Source: Marchantia polymorpha subsp. ruderalis (taxonomy: Eukaryota > Streptophyta > Marchantiopsida > Marchantiales > Marchantiaceae). Taken from it: a stretch of 64,000 nt of DNA. The notes under the pieces were generated by a model that did not search any database, was not told the DNA's origin, and was given only the letters and a program-made list of their open reading frames with translations. A program made the translations under genes and the position numbers. The DNA lies in NCBI GenBank assembly GCA_037833965.1, contig AP031355.1:9635501-9699500 (forward strand), given 5' to 3'. Below are positions 1 through 9,885 of the stretch, piece after piece. Within the stretch, counting starts at the first letter, position 1, and each line of letters begins with the position of its first letter.

Positions 1-3000
1 CGGGCGGCGGAGAACGTCCCATTCTTGAATTCGCGATTCCAATCTCTTGTGCGCGCTGCGCGCATCCATCTGCTGGCTGCGGACCATTCTCGACGTCGTC
101 ACACAGGAGATTTCTTGTTGATTGAGGGAGAAGTGAGTGCGCGTGATTTGGAATTGAGAGCGATTAGAGTTTGCCGAGAGAGAAAGAAACGCGGACAGTG
201 CGGAAGTAGAATGAGCGGGCGAGCGAACCCCAGGAACGCAATGACGAGACCGAGCAGATTGCGGATGGTGCCACTTCGCCTGCCGCAGAACGGGCTGCGC
301 GCTTTCGAAGAGCGCTTAATAGCAAGAAAGCTCGATTTCTTGCTATGGGGATGGAATTACATCTGTGCGAATATGGTGCGCGAGTGGCTAGAGCCACAGG
401 GACCACCCTCGCGCGGATTGCGTCCGCATGTCGACCGGTGGACAGTCCAAGATTGGGCGCAGGCGTTGGGAAGATGTGCTGGCATGCCAGGGCATCTCCT
501 TTTCGACAGTGAGAGCATCAAGGTGACCAAGCAAGAGGAGGCGCAATTTGTGGAGCTGTTCAAGACCGGGAGGTCAACCAAGAATGGGTACAGGACCCGT
601 GATTACAAGGATCGATTTCGCCGGACTTTGTCCGCGGCGCTGATGCAATTACTGCAGCCGCACCGCGCCTGCTACATCACATTGTGGCAAGTCTCTTTTG
701 TGGAGTGCGTCATCGAGGGAACTCCAATTCACTGGGCGAGCATCCTGCACAGGGTGATGCGACAGCACGCGTTTGAGGAGAAGGGGGGAACTCTAAACCA
801 TCTTTCTCCTTTCCTCATCAATTTTTATCGACAGCGGAATTGTTTGACATCGGCGGAGCTTGAACATTTTCCGCCATTGTCCGTCGACCATCCCGGGAAG
901 TATGTGCGGGAGAACGAGGTCGATACTGATGCAGAGGAGTCACCGACTTCGACCCCATCAAGACGGAGGGACGAAGGGAGACACACTCCTGCAGCGCGAG
1001 TGCCGCGGAAGCGGCGATGGAGGGAAGAGTCTGAAGAGGAGCAGCATCAAGAACCCTCTGCTCCCATTCGACCGCGGCCGCTGTGCGAGCCATACAGCCG
1101 GCCGAAGCAGAAGGCACGCAGACTGGTGTTACCAGCTGACAGTGCAGACACGGCGACGATTGCGACGGAGAGAGGAAGTGCGTCGCCAGAGAGGCGAGAG
1201 GAAGCGCGGACGACCGCAGGAGCAACGGGCCACGCTGCAACCTCGTCGGGAGAGAGGCCGCCTACGGGCCAGGGGCCTCCGGAGTTACCACGTGCGATGC
1301 GGACAGATGTTCCGTTTGCGCACAGGCGAACCTCCGCGGACGGACGAGCCTCCGCGGACCGGCGAACACAAGTGGACGTGGATCTACGCTTACGCGTGGG
1401 AAGGAGCAGTCCGCCTGTGCACAGGCGCTCGCCTGTGCACAGGTCACCTGTGCACAGGCAAGAATCACCCCCGTTCCAACGTAGGAAGGGGAAGGAGCCG
1501 GCGGAAGAACCGCCTACGAGACACCGGCCCTCGGGGCCAGACCCTCCGGCGCACCACGCGCCGCAATTTGCGCCTTCGGCGCCAGGGCCTTCGAGCCGAG
1601 GAGATACGAGCAGAGAGCGTGCGGAGGCCGCACCATCGGCGGGAAGTCCGCCGATAGATGCGCCTTCGGCGGTAGGGCCTATAGGCCAAGGAACATCGGG
1701 CGTGCGGCCCCCGGCCATGTCGCCTTCGGCGATAGATGTCCGCGGCGCTACGCCTGCGGCGGACAAGGCGCCGGCAAATGCGCCTGCGCACGGGCCGGGC
1801 ACGGCCCCCACGGACCGATCAAGGGAGCAGCAGACGATGGAGCGGAGCGACTGTCCGCGGGATGAAATCTCGATGCGCGATGCGCAATCCAACCCCGCGC
1901 AGCCACCCTCCGCTCAATCGCCTTCGGCAACGGACGACGGCGACAGAGAGAATGCGGTAGGCAATCAACCAGCGAACGACGGGGATGCCGCTCGGGTACA
2001 TTCGCCTTCCGCCTTAGACATTTTGGCGACGAGCAGCGAGGCTGCAGCCGTGCCTTCGCAGGCAGCACACGTCGAGGACGTGCAGCCCCACTCGGGGCAG
2101 TCGCCGACGCAATCAATGGCGACTGAAATTCTCCACTCGGATGATGACGACGGAGGCTCCACGGAAGAAATGTCAGGAGCAGAAGACACCGAGGAGGAGG
2201 AGGAGGAAATTGTTGGAGCGCCGGCGGCGGCGCTCTCTGAGCAGGTGATTCCGTTGCTGCGGTACTTGGATCGCAAGGTCGATAAATACGCCGACCCACT
2301 CCAGCCGGGATCTTACATCGAGTTAGTGCGCAGGCGGACTCGCACTAAAGTCCACACCAGCAAGCTATTAGCTAGAGTGGACCAGGAGTTGAGGGACTTG
2401 AAGGAGAAGCATGAGTGCTTGTGGGGACAGTACAAGCTTAATCAGAAATTCTACAAGCACTCCGAGAAGATGAAGGATGAGAAACTGGGCGAGCTCACCA
2501 AGGAGCAGGTGAAGGTCAAGGAAGCGCTCGATTCTGAGCAGGCCCAGAATCGGATTTTGTCAGAGGAGCTCGTGCGACAGACGCGGTTGTTGGAACAATG
2601 TCAGCTCGCACGGCAGGCGGATGAAGAGTTAATCCGCAGGTTGCAGTCAGAGTGTGGCGAATTGAGAGCGCAACGTGCTGAAGCCGAATCGCAATTAGTG
2701 ATGATTGAAGAGGATCGCAGGAAGGAGGCGGATCGCACGAAGGTGGAGACGGCGAGGCGAGTCGCCCACTGTCTCAAGGGCTACGCCCACTGGGAAGTGA
2801 AGGCGCAGGAGAAACTCACACTGCGTGAGTTTGAATTGCGCGCAGCCGGGTTGTTGTCAGGCGACAGTAGGAGTCGGCGGAAGGTAGCGAAGAAGCTCGA
2901 GGCCTTTCTGTCGAAGGCACAGGATACCATGTCCGCCCTCGAGGGGGAGGTGTCCGCGGCGTTGCAGCGGTTGGGACTGCGCAGTCGAGCGGAAGAGTGG

Positions 3001-3096
3001 CAGGGTAGGGAGTTAGCGCGCGGCAGTCGGCCGCGCAGGAGACGTAGTACAGGTTCCGCGGAGTGTAGTGTAGCGTGGTTCCGTGCAGGCGTGTAG
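1..3096 (+). CDS. U3-encoded LTR ORF protein (5'-truncated by window edge)
   Basis: Open in frame 1 from the first base of the window to a TAG at 3096. By alignment with 11145-14219 only the first four codons are missing. The product is unknown. Visible parts are a basic N-terminus, a tryptophan- and phenylalanine-rich conserved block (about residues 90-290), a long Pro/Ser/Arg/Ala-rich disordered stretch, an acidic run just before a Glu/Lys/Gln/Leu coiled coil, and a basic tail. The disordered region carries 11 extra residues (PVHR-type repeats) relative to the 3' LTR copy. No signal peptide or membrane span is evident, so it does not look like an envelope protein. The stop lies 36 bp before the TATA box of the same LTR. 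Whether it is expressed is not shown by sequence alone. Confidence 0.8.
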   Translation, partial: RAAENVPFLNSRFQSLVRAARIHLLAADHSRRRHTGDFLLIEGEVSARDLELRAIRVCRERKKRGQCGSRMSGRANPRNAMTRPSRLRMVPLRLPQNGLRAFEERLIARKLDFLLWGWNYICANMVREWLEPQGPPSRGLRPHVDRWTVQDWAQALGRCAGMPGHLLFDSESIKVTKQEEAQFVELFKTGRSTKNGYRTRDYKDRFRRTLSAALMQLLQPHRACYITLWQVSFVECVIEGTPIHWASILHRVMRQHAFEEKGGTLNHLSPFLINFYRQRNCLTSAELEHFPPLSVDHPGKYVRENEVDTDAEESPTSTPSRRRDEGRHTPAARVPRKRRWREESEEEQHQEPSAPIRPRPLCEPYSRPKQKARRLVLPADSADTATIATERGSASPERREEARTTAGATGHAATSSGERPPTGQGPPELPRAMRTDVPFAHRRTSADGRASADRRTQVDVDLRLRVGRSSPPVHRRSPVHRSPVHRQESPPFQRRKGKEPAEEPPTRHRPSGPDPPAHHAPQFAPSAPGPSSRGDTSRERAEAAPSAGSPPIDAPSAVGPIGQGTSGVRPPAMSPSAIDVRGATPAADKAPANAPAHGPGTAPTDRSREQQTMERSDCPRDEISMRDAQSNPAQPPSAQSPSATDDGDRENAVGNQPANDGDAARVHSPSALDILATSSEAAAVPSQAAHVEDVQPHSGQSPTQSMATEILHSDDDDGGSTEEMSGAEDTEEEEEEIVGAPAAALSEQVIPLLRYLDRKVDKYADPLQPGSYIELVRRRTRTKVHTSKLLARVDQELRDLKEKHECLWGQYKLNQKFYKHSEKMKDEKLGELTKEQVKVKEALDSEQAQNRILSEELVRQTRLLEQCQLARQADEELIRRLQSECGELRAQRAEAESQLVMIEEDRRKEADRTKVETARRVAHCLKGYAHWEVKAQEKLTLREFELRAAGLLSGDSRSRRKVAKKLEAFLSKAQDTMSALEGEVSAALQRLGLRSRAEEWQGRELARGSRPRRRRSTGSAECSVAWFRAGV

Positions 3097-3132
3097 CGTA
3101 GTACAGTGTAGTGCTAGGTAGGACTTAGAAGG

Positions 3133-3161
3133 TATAAACTAGTTCCAGGCGTTTTGCCTGG
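3133..3161 (+). promoter_or_regulatory. LTR core promoter: TATA box plus adjacent hairpin
   Basis: TATAAAC at 3133-3139 is followed by the inverted repeat CCAGGC-GTTTT-GCCTGG at 3145-3161. Transcription would be expected about 30 nt downstream of the TATA, which puts most of the LTR, including the ORF, in U3. Most other copies have the fuller TATAAAATA. Type-2 LTRs keep the hairpin with compensating changes (CAAGGC/GCCTTG). Confidence 0.6.
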
Positions 3162-4124
3162 GGTTCTTTCCCATCAGAAGTATAGATCAGGAACCCATTT
3201 CCTTTGCGTGTTTGTGTCCTTGAGTTCTGTCACCACGCACGAGGAGTTACAACTTAGCGTTCCGCATTTTGTAGCTGAAGGCCTTCGGCCGAATGTTCAG
3301 AGCTAGTACATTGGTTAGAGACTTGAGTAGTTCGGATCTGCACCTGCGGGTGACTGCCGATGCTAAGAGCCAGTGACTAGTTAGATACTTGAACAGTTTC
3401 GCCCCTACACCTTCGAGTGTTTCTTTTTGATTGTACTCCTTGGGATTTTTCCCCTGAATGCCAAAGTGAAGTTTTGCTACTTTGCGTAAGCCTTGGTTGT
3501 AAATTCAGGTTACGCTGCAGCAGGTGCCTTGAGGGTAACCCCTGTAGTATTTCTGGGAATGACAAGTGCCTGAGAATTCAAACTCTTCAATAGACTGTTG
3601 TTGTGTTACTGGAATGTTTCACAGTGAGTCCTTCAGTGCGGACCTGTGTTCTCTGCGCGTTTTGTGAGTTGAGAGTGTTGTTCACCGTGTAGGAGTGACT
3701 TCGATCCGAAGTAGGCAGTCCAAACCGGGTTTCCTACACTAGCAGCAAGCTAGTGGAAGTGTTGTAAAAGCCGGAGTTGGAAGTCACTGCCCGCAGCTTT
3801 GCCGAGTGTGCTCGCGAGAGACTTTCCCCCCTGAAATCTTGAGTAGAGGTCCTAACGGATCTCTGAGTTGTGTTTCTGTAATTTCAGGTGTGTGTGTGTG
3901 TGTGTTACGCTGCACTGTGCGACCTCCGAGTGCGCTCCGAGTGGACACTTGCAGTATTTCTGGGAGTGACAGTTGCCTGAGAATTCAAACTCCTCAATAG
4001 TCTGTTAAAACGTGACACTTTGTACCCTGTGTGTTCCTCTGTCCCTGTGGGTTCGACCTTTCTACCACTATATTGCAGTTTTAGCCTTAGTGGGTTATTA
4101 CATAAGAAGCCGACAACTTCTTTT

Positions 4125-4142
4125 TGGCGCCGCTGCCGGGGA
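4125..4142 (+). other. Primer-binding site, tRNA-Asp-like
   Basis: TGGCGCCGCTGCCGGGGA lies 22 nt after the LTR end. From memory it is complementary, with one mismatch, to the 3' end of plant tRNA-Asp, the usual primer of Athila/Tat-type gypsy elements. Minus-strand priming here confirms 4102 as the LTR end. The exact tRNA should be confirmed against host tRNAs. Confidence 0.85.
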
Positions 4143-4177
4143 CAGTTGCGTCAACACCGGGGTTTTTACGAGCAGCC

Positions 4178-4219
4178 ATGCTCGGTGAATGTCGACTGGG
4201 GCTAGCGGGAGCAACCTAA
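4178..4219 (+). other. Short upstream ORF overlapping the gag start
   Basis: An ATG at 4178 in a better initiation context (G at -3) opens a 13-codon frame that ends in TAA at 4219 and overlaps the gag ATG at 4189 in another frame. It is kept in element D (57095-57136) and its start is visible in B. It could tune gag initiation. It is small enough that conservation may only reflect recent copying. Confidence 0.4.
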
Positions 4220-6360
4220 GTGCTAGAGCTGTCCGCAAGTTCCGACGAGATTCGGAGAAGGCCGTGGAAGAGACACGGCGTCAAAACAAGAAAATACCAA
4301 AAAGAGTGCCTAAGCCTAGTTCGGCCGACATCCTTGGGGAACCTACCCCCGACGACTCGGAACCAAACTTGGTGCTTACAGTTCTACTAGATATTCCTTG
4401 CACGGACCCGCCTAGTGAAGTAGAACCGACCTCCCGAGAACCGTCGCCAGACACACCGATGGCGGACGGACAAGCCAATGTGCGGCTACCTCAGCCGATT
4501 ACTAAACATTCCTACCCGAAGTACAAAGGGAGTGGGGATGACGACGATGCAGATTCATACATCAAGTTGTTCGAGTCGGTGTCTATTGCCAATCGCGAGA
4601 TCGCAGACGACGACCGACTAAGGATCTTTCCAAGCCTTCTGCGGAAGAAAGCGAGGAGTTGGTACAATCACGAGAGTATCGATCCGACTGGGTTGACAAC
4701 ATGGGCCCAGCTGAAGGAGAAGTTCCTTCGCCGCTTTCGCGAGCTCGGCTACGACAGCCGGGTTTTGACAAAGTTACGTAATTTGCAGCGAGAGAAGAAG
4801 GAGAGTCCGCGTGACTACACTGAGAGATTTCTGGACCTCCTCGACAGAATACCGAAAACAGGACCAGGGTCCCCTTTCTCGGTACAACAAGCTGTGGATT
4901 GGTACGTGACCGGTTTAACTCGGGAGATGGAGACTTTTTGCCGACGCAGCAAGTGCGACACTATTGAGGATGTGATTGCATCGGCAGAAGCCTTCGAAAC
5001 TTCCACTCTCAACCGAAGAGGGAGAGAGAGACGGGAGTCGAAGGAGCGAAAACCGAAGGGAGGGCGAAGACGACGTAGAGGTACAACTCCGTCATCGGAG
5101 GAATCGTCTTCGGACGAGAACCGTTCTTCATCTAAAGAAGAGGAAACCTCATCGTCGGAGGAGGAGAAGAAGAGGAAGAAGCATGGGTCAGCGAAGAAAA
5201 AGGGCATCCGACGAGTGACTACGGACAGAGCGCCGGGGGATATAGCTTCGAAGATGGAGACCCTTGTGAAGGACTTCGCCGATCTCAAGGTTCAAGTGGT
5301 AGGCGGGCATGATCGCAGAAAATCACCCGGGAGAGTGCGAGCGAACTTATGGTGTACTACGTGCGGGGCGGTGGGACATGCCAACACCGAGTGCCTTACC
5401 ACCCGGCCGTCATATCCAGTCAACGCAGTAGAGTGGGCGCAACCGTACTATGGAGAGCACCCTCAGTACTATGGAGAGGCTAGCGAAGAGACAGCCTACG
5501 CCGTCCAGTCGGTTCCTACCCCTCCTGCAGTTTCAGCAATGCAAGTCCCACGATATATTCCGGTGGATCGGGCCACTACGGTACCTGTGAGGCGGAGAGC
5601 ACCTCCAGGGACGTTTGACCCACCGCCACCGCGAGCTTGTTATAATTGCGGGGAAGTTGGGCACTTCTCACCGCAGTGTCCCCATCCAAAAAGGCGGAAC
5701 GATTATGCTCGGACATGTAGTAATTGCAAGAAGGTCGGGCACACTGCGCCAGAGTGTGATCAGCCACCAGTCCCTCGGCCAGCGGTACGATTTGTGAACA
5801 CTCCTGCCAAGGAGGACGTGCAAGTTAACCAGGTCGAAGTAGGTTTAGACGGGGATGGCGAAGACGAAGAATGGCCGGCTGAAGAGGTTATGTGCGCACG
5901 GGTCGAAACTCGTAGCTCCAAGAAATCCAAGGAGCAAGAGCGTGACACTCGCAAGCACGAACGGAGAACCGCCGACCGGACGGGAAAAGGAAAGGAGAAG
6001 ACATCCAGCAAGTCCGACTTGCGACCTGCTCGGAAGTCTTCGGCTACGCGAGAGGCACCAGCAGTGCGCCCCCAGACAGCAGTCGAGGACGAGCCAGTGC
6101 GCCTACTGAAACGGGACTATGCTCCGGATATCCGCAACGAGGTAGCCAACCTGTTGAAGGAAGCGATCCGCACTCACAAGGACCCACCACGGCCAGACTT
6201 GACATCCTCCCTGGGAGCGAAGTTGGCAGCCACCGTGGAACCTCTCAGAGCGTCGCCGACCCCGGCGACCCAACGCGGCCACTATGACTTGGTTGAAGAT
6301 CTCGGGAGTCGAAAAGTGAACATCACGTTCAAGCAGCTCTTGGAGGACAATAAGACGTAG
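4189..6360 (+). CDS. gag: Gag polyprotein of element A, ends at a premature stop
   Basis: This is the structural protein that would form the virus-like particle and bind the RNA. A retrotransposon-gag domain spans about residues 105-260 (a tryptophan- and arginine-rich helical block). It is followed by a Ser/Glu/Lys-rich stretch and three CCHC zinc knuckles starting near residues 389, 484 and 510. The start is the ATG at 4189, 47 nt after the PBS. At 6358-6360 a TAG replaces the TAT (Tyr) found at the same place in element D, so gag is cut from protease, which is fused to it in D. The stop context here (TAG CGG) is not the leaky type seen further downstream. This is therefore probably an inactivating mutation, and only Gag without protease would be made. 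Confidence 0.9.
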   Translation: MSTGASGSNLSARAVRKFRRDSEKAVEETRRQNKKIPKRVPKPSSADILGEPTPDDSEPNLVLTVLLDIPCTDPPSEVEPTSREPSPDTPMADGQANVRLPQPITKHSYPKYKGSGDDDDADSYIKLFESVSIANREIADDDRLRIFPSLLRKKARSWYNHESIDPTGLTTWAQLKEKFLRRFRELGYDSRVLTKLRNLQREKKESPRDYTERFLDLLDRIPKTGPGSPFSVQQAVDWYVTGLTREMETFCRRSKCDTIEDVIASAEAFETSTLNRRGRERRESKERKPKGGRRRRRGTTPSSEESSSDENRSSSKEEETSSSEEEKKRKKHGSAKKKGIRRVTTDRAPGDIASKMETLVKDFADLKVQVVGGHDRRKSPGRVRANLWCTTCGAVGHANTECLTTRPSYPVNAVEWAQPYYGEHPQYYGEASEETAYAVQSVPTPPAVSAMQVPRYIPVDRATTVPVRRRAPPGTFDPPPPRACYNCGEVGHFSPQCPHPKRRNDYARTCSNCKKVGHTAPECDQPPVPRPAVRFVNTPAKEDVQVNQVEVGLDGDGEDEEWPAEEVMCARVETRSSKKSKEQERDTRKHERRTADRTGKGKEKTSSKSDLRPARKSSATREAPAVRPQTAVEDEPVRLLKRDYAPDIRNEVANLLKEAIRTHKDPPRPDLTSSLGAKLAATVEPLRASPTPATQRGHYDLVEDLGSRKVNITFKQLLEDNKT

Positions 6361-7020
6361 CGGAGAATGTTGATGCTTTCGCTACGGCATCCGCGGAAGC
6401 CGCGCGCATCCACATCCTCTCAAGTATATCAAGTGGAGAGCGAAGACCAAGGGCCACCAGAGATCGATGTGGAGATAGCAGGATGTTGTGTACGCAGAGT
6501 GCCAATCGACTCTGGATCAGGAGTCAACATAATGACGGAGGATACAGCGAGAGCCTTGGGGTTCAGTCAATACGAACCCTCGAAGCGTGTGTTGAGATTA
6601 GCGGATCAGACGCGGAGAATGCCTGCAGGTATGCTGCGCAATGTCAAGACAACCATCGGGGGTGCGGACTTTCGGTTGACGTATATCATCCTTCAACCGA
6701 TGATGAAGCAGGGCTATGACGTTCTGCTCGGGCGACCATGGCTATATGGTGCACAAGTCAGATGTGATTGGCGAAGACATCGCCTTAAGTTTCCTCATCC
6801 TTCGGAACCGACCAAAACCATTACGGTGCCCTGGAATAGGGTCAGGCACGAAGGAGAGACCCCATCGACAAGTGCAGGTTACACATCGGGCGAGGACAGT
6901 GAGTCGACCGCGCGATCGGATTCCAGTGGTACCGAATCCGATTACTTCGTGGGATTCGTTGCCTGCTGTTCGGTGGGAGAAGAAGAAGAGCCGGAAGCTA
7001 TTCAGCCGGAAGACGAATAG
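6361..7020 (+). pseudogene. Aspartic protease segment of element A, separated from gag by a stop
   Basis: It is in the same frame as gag and downstream of the premature TAG at 6358. It carries the retroviral-type aspartic protease active-site motif D-S-G-S-G at about 6508-6522, followed by a flap and C-terminal region with a second conserved block (LLGRPWL). The tail is Ser/Thr/Glu-rich. In element D the same sequence is fused to gag in one 943-codon frame. It has no start codon of its own in a convincing context near the beginning, so it is classed as part of a broken gag-pro. It ends at the TAG of the readthrough signal. Confidence 0.75.
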
Positions 7021-7026
7021 CAATTA
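7018..7026 (+). promoter_or_regulatory. Tobamovirus-type stop-codon readthrough signal between protease and RT
   Basis: TAG-CAA-TTA separates the protease frame from the RT frame, and both sides are in the same frame. UAG followed by CAR-YYA is the known leaky context of tobamovirus replicase genes. An identical nonamer is at 59935-59943 in element D. No other route (frameshift or intron) is needed to make the pol fusion. Confidence 0.65.
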
Positions 7027-9861
7027 ACTGTGGGACTGGGAAGGAGTGAGACGAGTCACACTGAGGGCATTGTTGACCCTAGTGACTGTCACGAAGTACA
7101 ACTCAGTCCCGGCAAGTGCTTGAAGGTATCAAGCGCAGTGAAAGGAGACGAGCTAAGGAAAGTACAGGCCTTCCTTAGCCATTATGTCGACGTTTTTGCC
7201 TGGAAGATCGAAGACATGAAGGGGATACCCGCACGGTATGGGGAACACCGTATCGATTTACTGGACGACTCAGTACCCATACGACAGCGCCAGTATCGCC
7301 TCAACCCAAAGTACTCCTTGCTAGTGAATGAGGAGATAGATAAGTACTTGAGCGCTGGAATTATTTGCCCTATGCTCAGCAGCGAGTGGGTGTCGCCGAT
7401 TGTTATCGTACCCAAGAAGTTGACGGGTAAGATACGAGTGTGTCAGGATTTCCGGAAGTTGAATGCAGCAACACGCAAGGATCATCACCCGTTACCATTC
7501 ACGGATGCCATTCTAGACCATGTCGCAGGACATGAATGTTATAGCTTCCTGGATGGGTTCTCAGGTTACAATCAGGTGTCTATCCGTGAACAGGACAAGG
7601 ATAAAACTACGTTCACAACCGACTGGGGAACTTACGCATACCACAAGATGCCCTTCGGTCTGTGCAACGCGCCTGCCACCTTTCAACGGATGATGACCAA
7701 TATCTTTCAGGAACAACTGAGGAAGTTCCTGGAAATATTCATAGATGACTTCTGTGTCTTTGGGAAGCGGTCTGAACACCTAAGTCACTTGAAGCAGACC
7801 TTCGATAAATGTAGAGAGAGCAGTTTATCACTGCATCCCGAGAAGTGCTTTTTCTTTATGACTAGTGGGATCTTGTTGGGTCATCGGGTCTCGGCAGACG
7901 GCATTGCGGTGGACGTCGAGAAGGTCAAGGTTATACTCGAGCTTGAGCCACCCACGAATCTAAGAGAGCTGCGAGCATTCCTGGGTCATGTGGGCTACTA
8001 CCGAAGATTCATACACCTGTATGCAATACTGGCGGCGGACCTGACCAAGTTGTTGAAGAAGGACGAGCCTTATGCTTGGGGTGCGAACCAGCAGTCAGCA
8101 TTTGAGGCTCTGAAAGCGAAACTCACGACTGCTCCCGTACTAAGGAGTCCAGACTGGAATCGACCATTCCATGTTTACGTTGACACCTCGGCATTCGCCA
8201 TCGGTGTAGTACTGAGTCAAAAGGATGACAACAAAAAGGACTACCCGATCTACTTCGCGAGCCGACAGCTGTCCCTAGCAGAGCGGAAGTACACCACGAC
8301 GGAGAGAGAAGCGTTGGGGATGGTGTACTCCTGTAAAAAGTTCCGTCACTACCTAATCTGCTACGAGTTTGTGTTCCATGTGGACCACTACGCATTGCAA
8401 CACCTAGTCAAGAAAGCCGACCTATCCGGTCGAATCGCCAGGTGGGTATTGTTACTACAAGAGTTCACCTACACAGTCCAGACCAGGAAAGGGGTGCACC
8501 ACGAAAATGCGGATTACTTGTCCCGATTATGGACACAACCGACAGAGGAGGAATTGGTGGACGATTTTCCAGATGAAGAGTTATTTCAGTTGTCTGCAGG
8601 ACATGAGTCCCGCTATGCCGACCTGTATCGATATCTGCTAACCCTCCAGTGTCCCGAAGGCATGGATTTGGAACAGCGAACTGTCTTTATTCATAAAGCA
8701 GGCCCGTACCAACTCCAGCAGGGGGTGTTGTTCAAGAAGATGGCAGATGAGCGCTTATGCAGATGCCTGGAGGAATCAGAGGTACCAAGAATAGTGAGTG
8801 CGATGCACACAGAGGAGGCGGGTGGACACTATGCCACCAGGAACACGGTCACAAAGATCCTAAATGCGGGATATTGGTGGCCGACCATGTTTAAGGATGT
8901 TCTCGATTACATCCGCAAGTGCGACAGTTGCCAGAGGACGGGGAGACCGACGCCTACCACACGCTGGCCCCTGACTCCCATCATGCCTCTAGCACCTTTC
9001 GAAAAGTGGGGTATTGACTTTGTAGGGCCGATACAACCGGTGACTAGAAGTACACGAAGGCGCTACATTCTGGTAGCAACGGACTATGCCACCAAAATGG
9101 TAGAGGCCAGAGCCACCAGAAAGGATGATGCTGCCACAGTGGCAGCATTCTTGTTTGAGTCAATCATCACACGCTACGGATGTTCCTTAGAGCTAGTCAG
9201 CGACCGAGGCACGCATTTTCTGAATCAGATCATCGAAGATCTGACACGGTACTTCCACATCAAGCACCGGAAGACTACTCCATACAATCCCAAGGCAAAT
9301 GGACTGACGGAGAAGTCCAATGGTCTGCTGTGTAAAATACTACTCAAGGTCACGGTGAATCACGCTCTCGACTGGGATACGAAGCTAGCAGCCGCTCTAT
9401 GGGCGTACCGCATAGCTGAGAAGATCACGACCAAACAGACACCATACTTTCTGGTGTATGGGCAACACCCGATCCTCCCGATCGAATTTGAAGTACCCAC
9501 CCAACGAACGTTGGATTTGCAGAGGATGGGCGCAGAGGAGAGTCAGCTCTACAGGTTACAGGAAGTCACGCTGCTGGATGAGAGGAGAAGAGACGCCGAA
9601 GATCGCACCAGGAAAATCCAGCTCCGCCGAAAGGAGAGATACGATAAAAAGATCAAACCGGTACTCCTGCAGGCGGGTGATTTGGCATTGCTCTACGACA
9701 GCAGGCATGCCAGATTCCCAGGCAAACTGCACCTAAGGTGGATGGGACCTTACAGGGTTGTCGAAGTCTTCCCGAATGGATCCATCCAACTTGCGGACCT
9801 GGCCGGCGATTTGTTAGGCACCCGAGTGAACGGGTGGCGGTTGAAGAAATACCACATGTGA
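7021..9861 (+). CDS. pol: RT-RNaseH-integrase polyprotein of element A
   Basis: This codes for the enzymes that copy the RNA and insert the DNA. Residue numbers count from a GTG codon at 7030, since there is no ATG at the start and expression is probably by UAG readthrough. The reverse transcriptase has LDGFSGY and the catalytic F-I-D-D (about 237-240). RNase H follows with its first Asp near 385 and a TEREALG block. The integrase has an H-H-C-C zinc finger (His593, His600, Cys631, Cys634) and a D,D35E core (Asp663, Asp725, Glu761). A GPY/F-like C-terminal module (MGPYRV) is present and there is no chromodomain. All catalytic residues I looked for are present and the frame is open. The order RT-RH-INT defines Ty3/gypsy; lack of a chromodomain and the RT/RNase H style fit the OTA (Athila/Tat-like) group. 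Confidence 0.93.
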   Translation, partial: QLTVGLGRSETSHTEGIVDPSDCHEVQLSPGKCLKVSSAVKGDELRKVQAFLSHYVDVFAWKIEDMKGIPARYGEHRIDLLDDSVPIRQRQYRLNPKYSLLVNEEIDKYLSAGIICPMLSSEWVSPIVIVPKKLTGKIRVCQDFRKLNAATRKDHHPLPFTDAILDHVAGHECYSFLDGFSGYNQVSIREQDKDKTTFTTDWGTYAYHKMPFGLCNAPATFQRMMTNIFQEQLRKFLEIFIDDFCVFGKRSEHLSHLKQTFDKCRESSLSLHPEKCFFFMTSGILLGHRVSADGIAVDVEKVKVILELEPPTNLRELRAFLGHVGYYRRFIHLYAILAADLTKLLKKDEPYAWGANQQSAFEALKAKLTTAPVLRSPDWNRPFHVYVDTSAFAIGVVLSQKDDNKKDYPIYFASRQLSLAERKYTTTEREALGMVYSCKKFRHYLICYEFVFHVDHYALQHLVKKADLSGRIARWVLLLQEFTYTVQTRKGVHHENADYLSRLWTQPTEEELVDDFPDEELFQLSAGHESRYADLYRYLLTLQCPEGMDLEQRTVFIHKAGPYQLQQGVLFKKMADERLCRCLEESEVPRIVSAMHTEEAGGHYATRNTVTKILNAGYWWPTMFKDVLDYIRKCDSCQRTGRPTPTTRWPLTPIMPLAPFEKWGIDFVGPIQPVTRSTRRRYILVATDYATKMVEARATRKDDAATVAAFLFESIITRYGCSLELVSDRGTHFLNQIIEDLTRYFHIKHRKTTPYNPKANGLTEKSNGLLCKILLKVTVNHALDWDTKLAAALWAYRIAEKITTKQTPYFLVYGQHPILPIEFEVPTQRTLDLQRMGAEESQLYRLQEVTLLDERRRDAEDRTRKIQLRRKERYDKKIKPVLLQAGDLALLYDSRHARFPGKLHLRWMGPYRVVEVFPNGSIQLADLAGDLLGTRVNGWRLKKYHM

Positions 9862-9885
9862 GTGTTCGTGTGGGCGCTCACAATT

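Larger units (their letters stand above)
1..4102 (+). repeat. 5' LTR of element A (3' three-quarters)
   Basis: Matches 11157-15225 of the 3' LTR. It ends in TTATTACA at 4102 and is followed after 22 nt by the primer-binding site. It contains the U3 ORF (1-3096), a TATA box at 3133 and about 960 bp of R/U5-like sequence with a (TG)n run near 3889-3906. Compared with the 3' LTR it retains two extra copies of a CCTGTGCACAGG-type unit near 1410-1460. Confidence 0.93.

Noticed and set aside
1047..1892. Long antisense frames (250-316 codons) opposite the LTR ORF, also at 12203, 19464, 24534 and 53923
   Set aside because: They lie opposite the GC-rich disordered part of the sense ORF, have low-complexity Gly/Ala/Ser or Arg-rich products and change frame limits between copies; these are shadows of codon bias.
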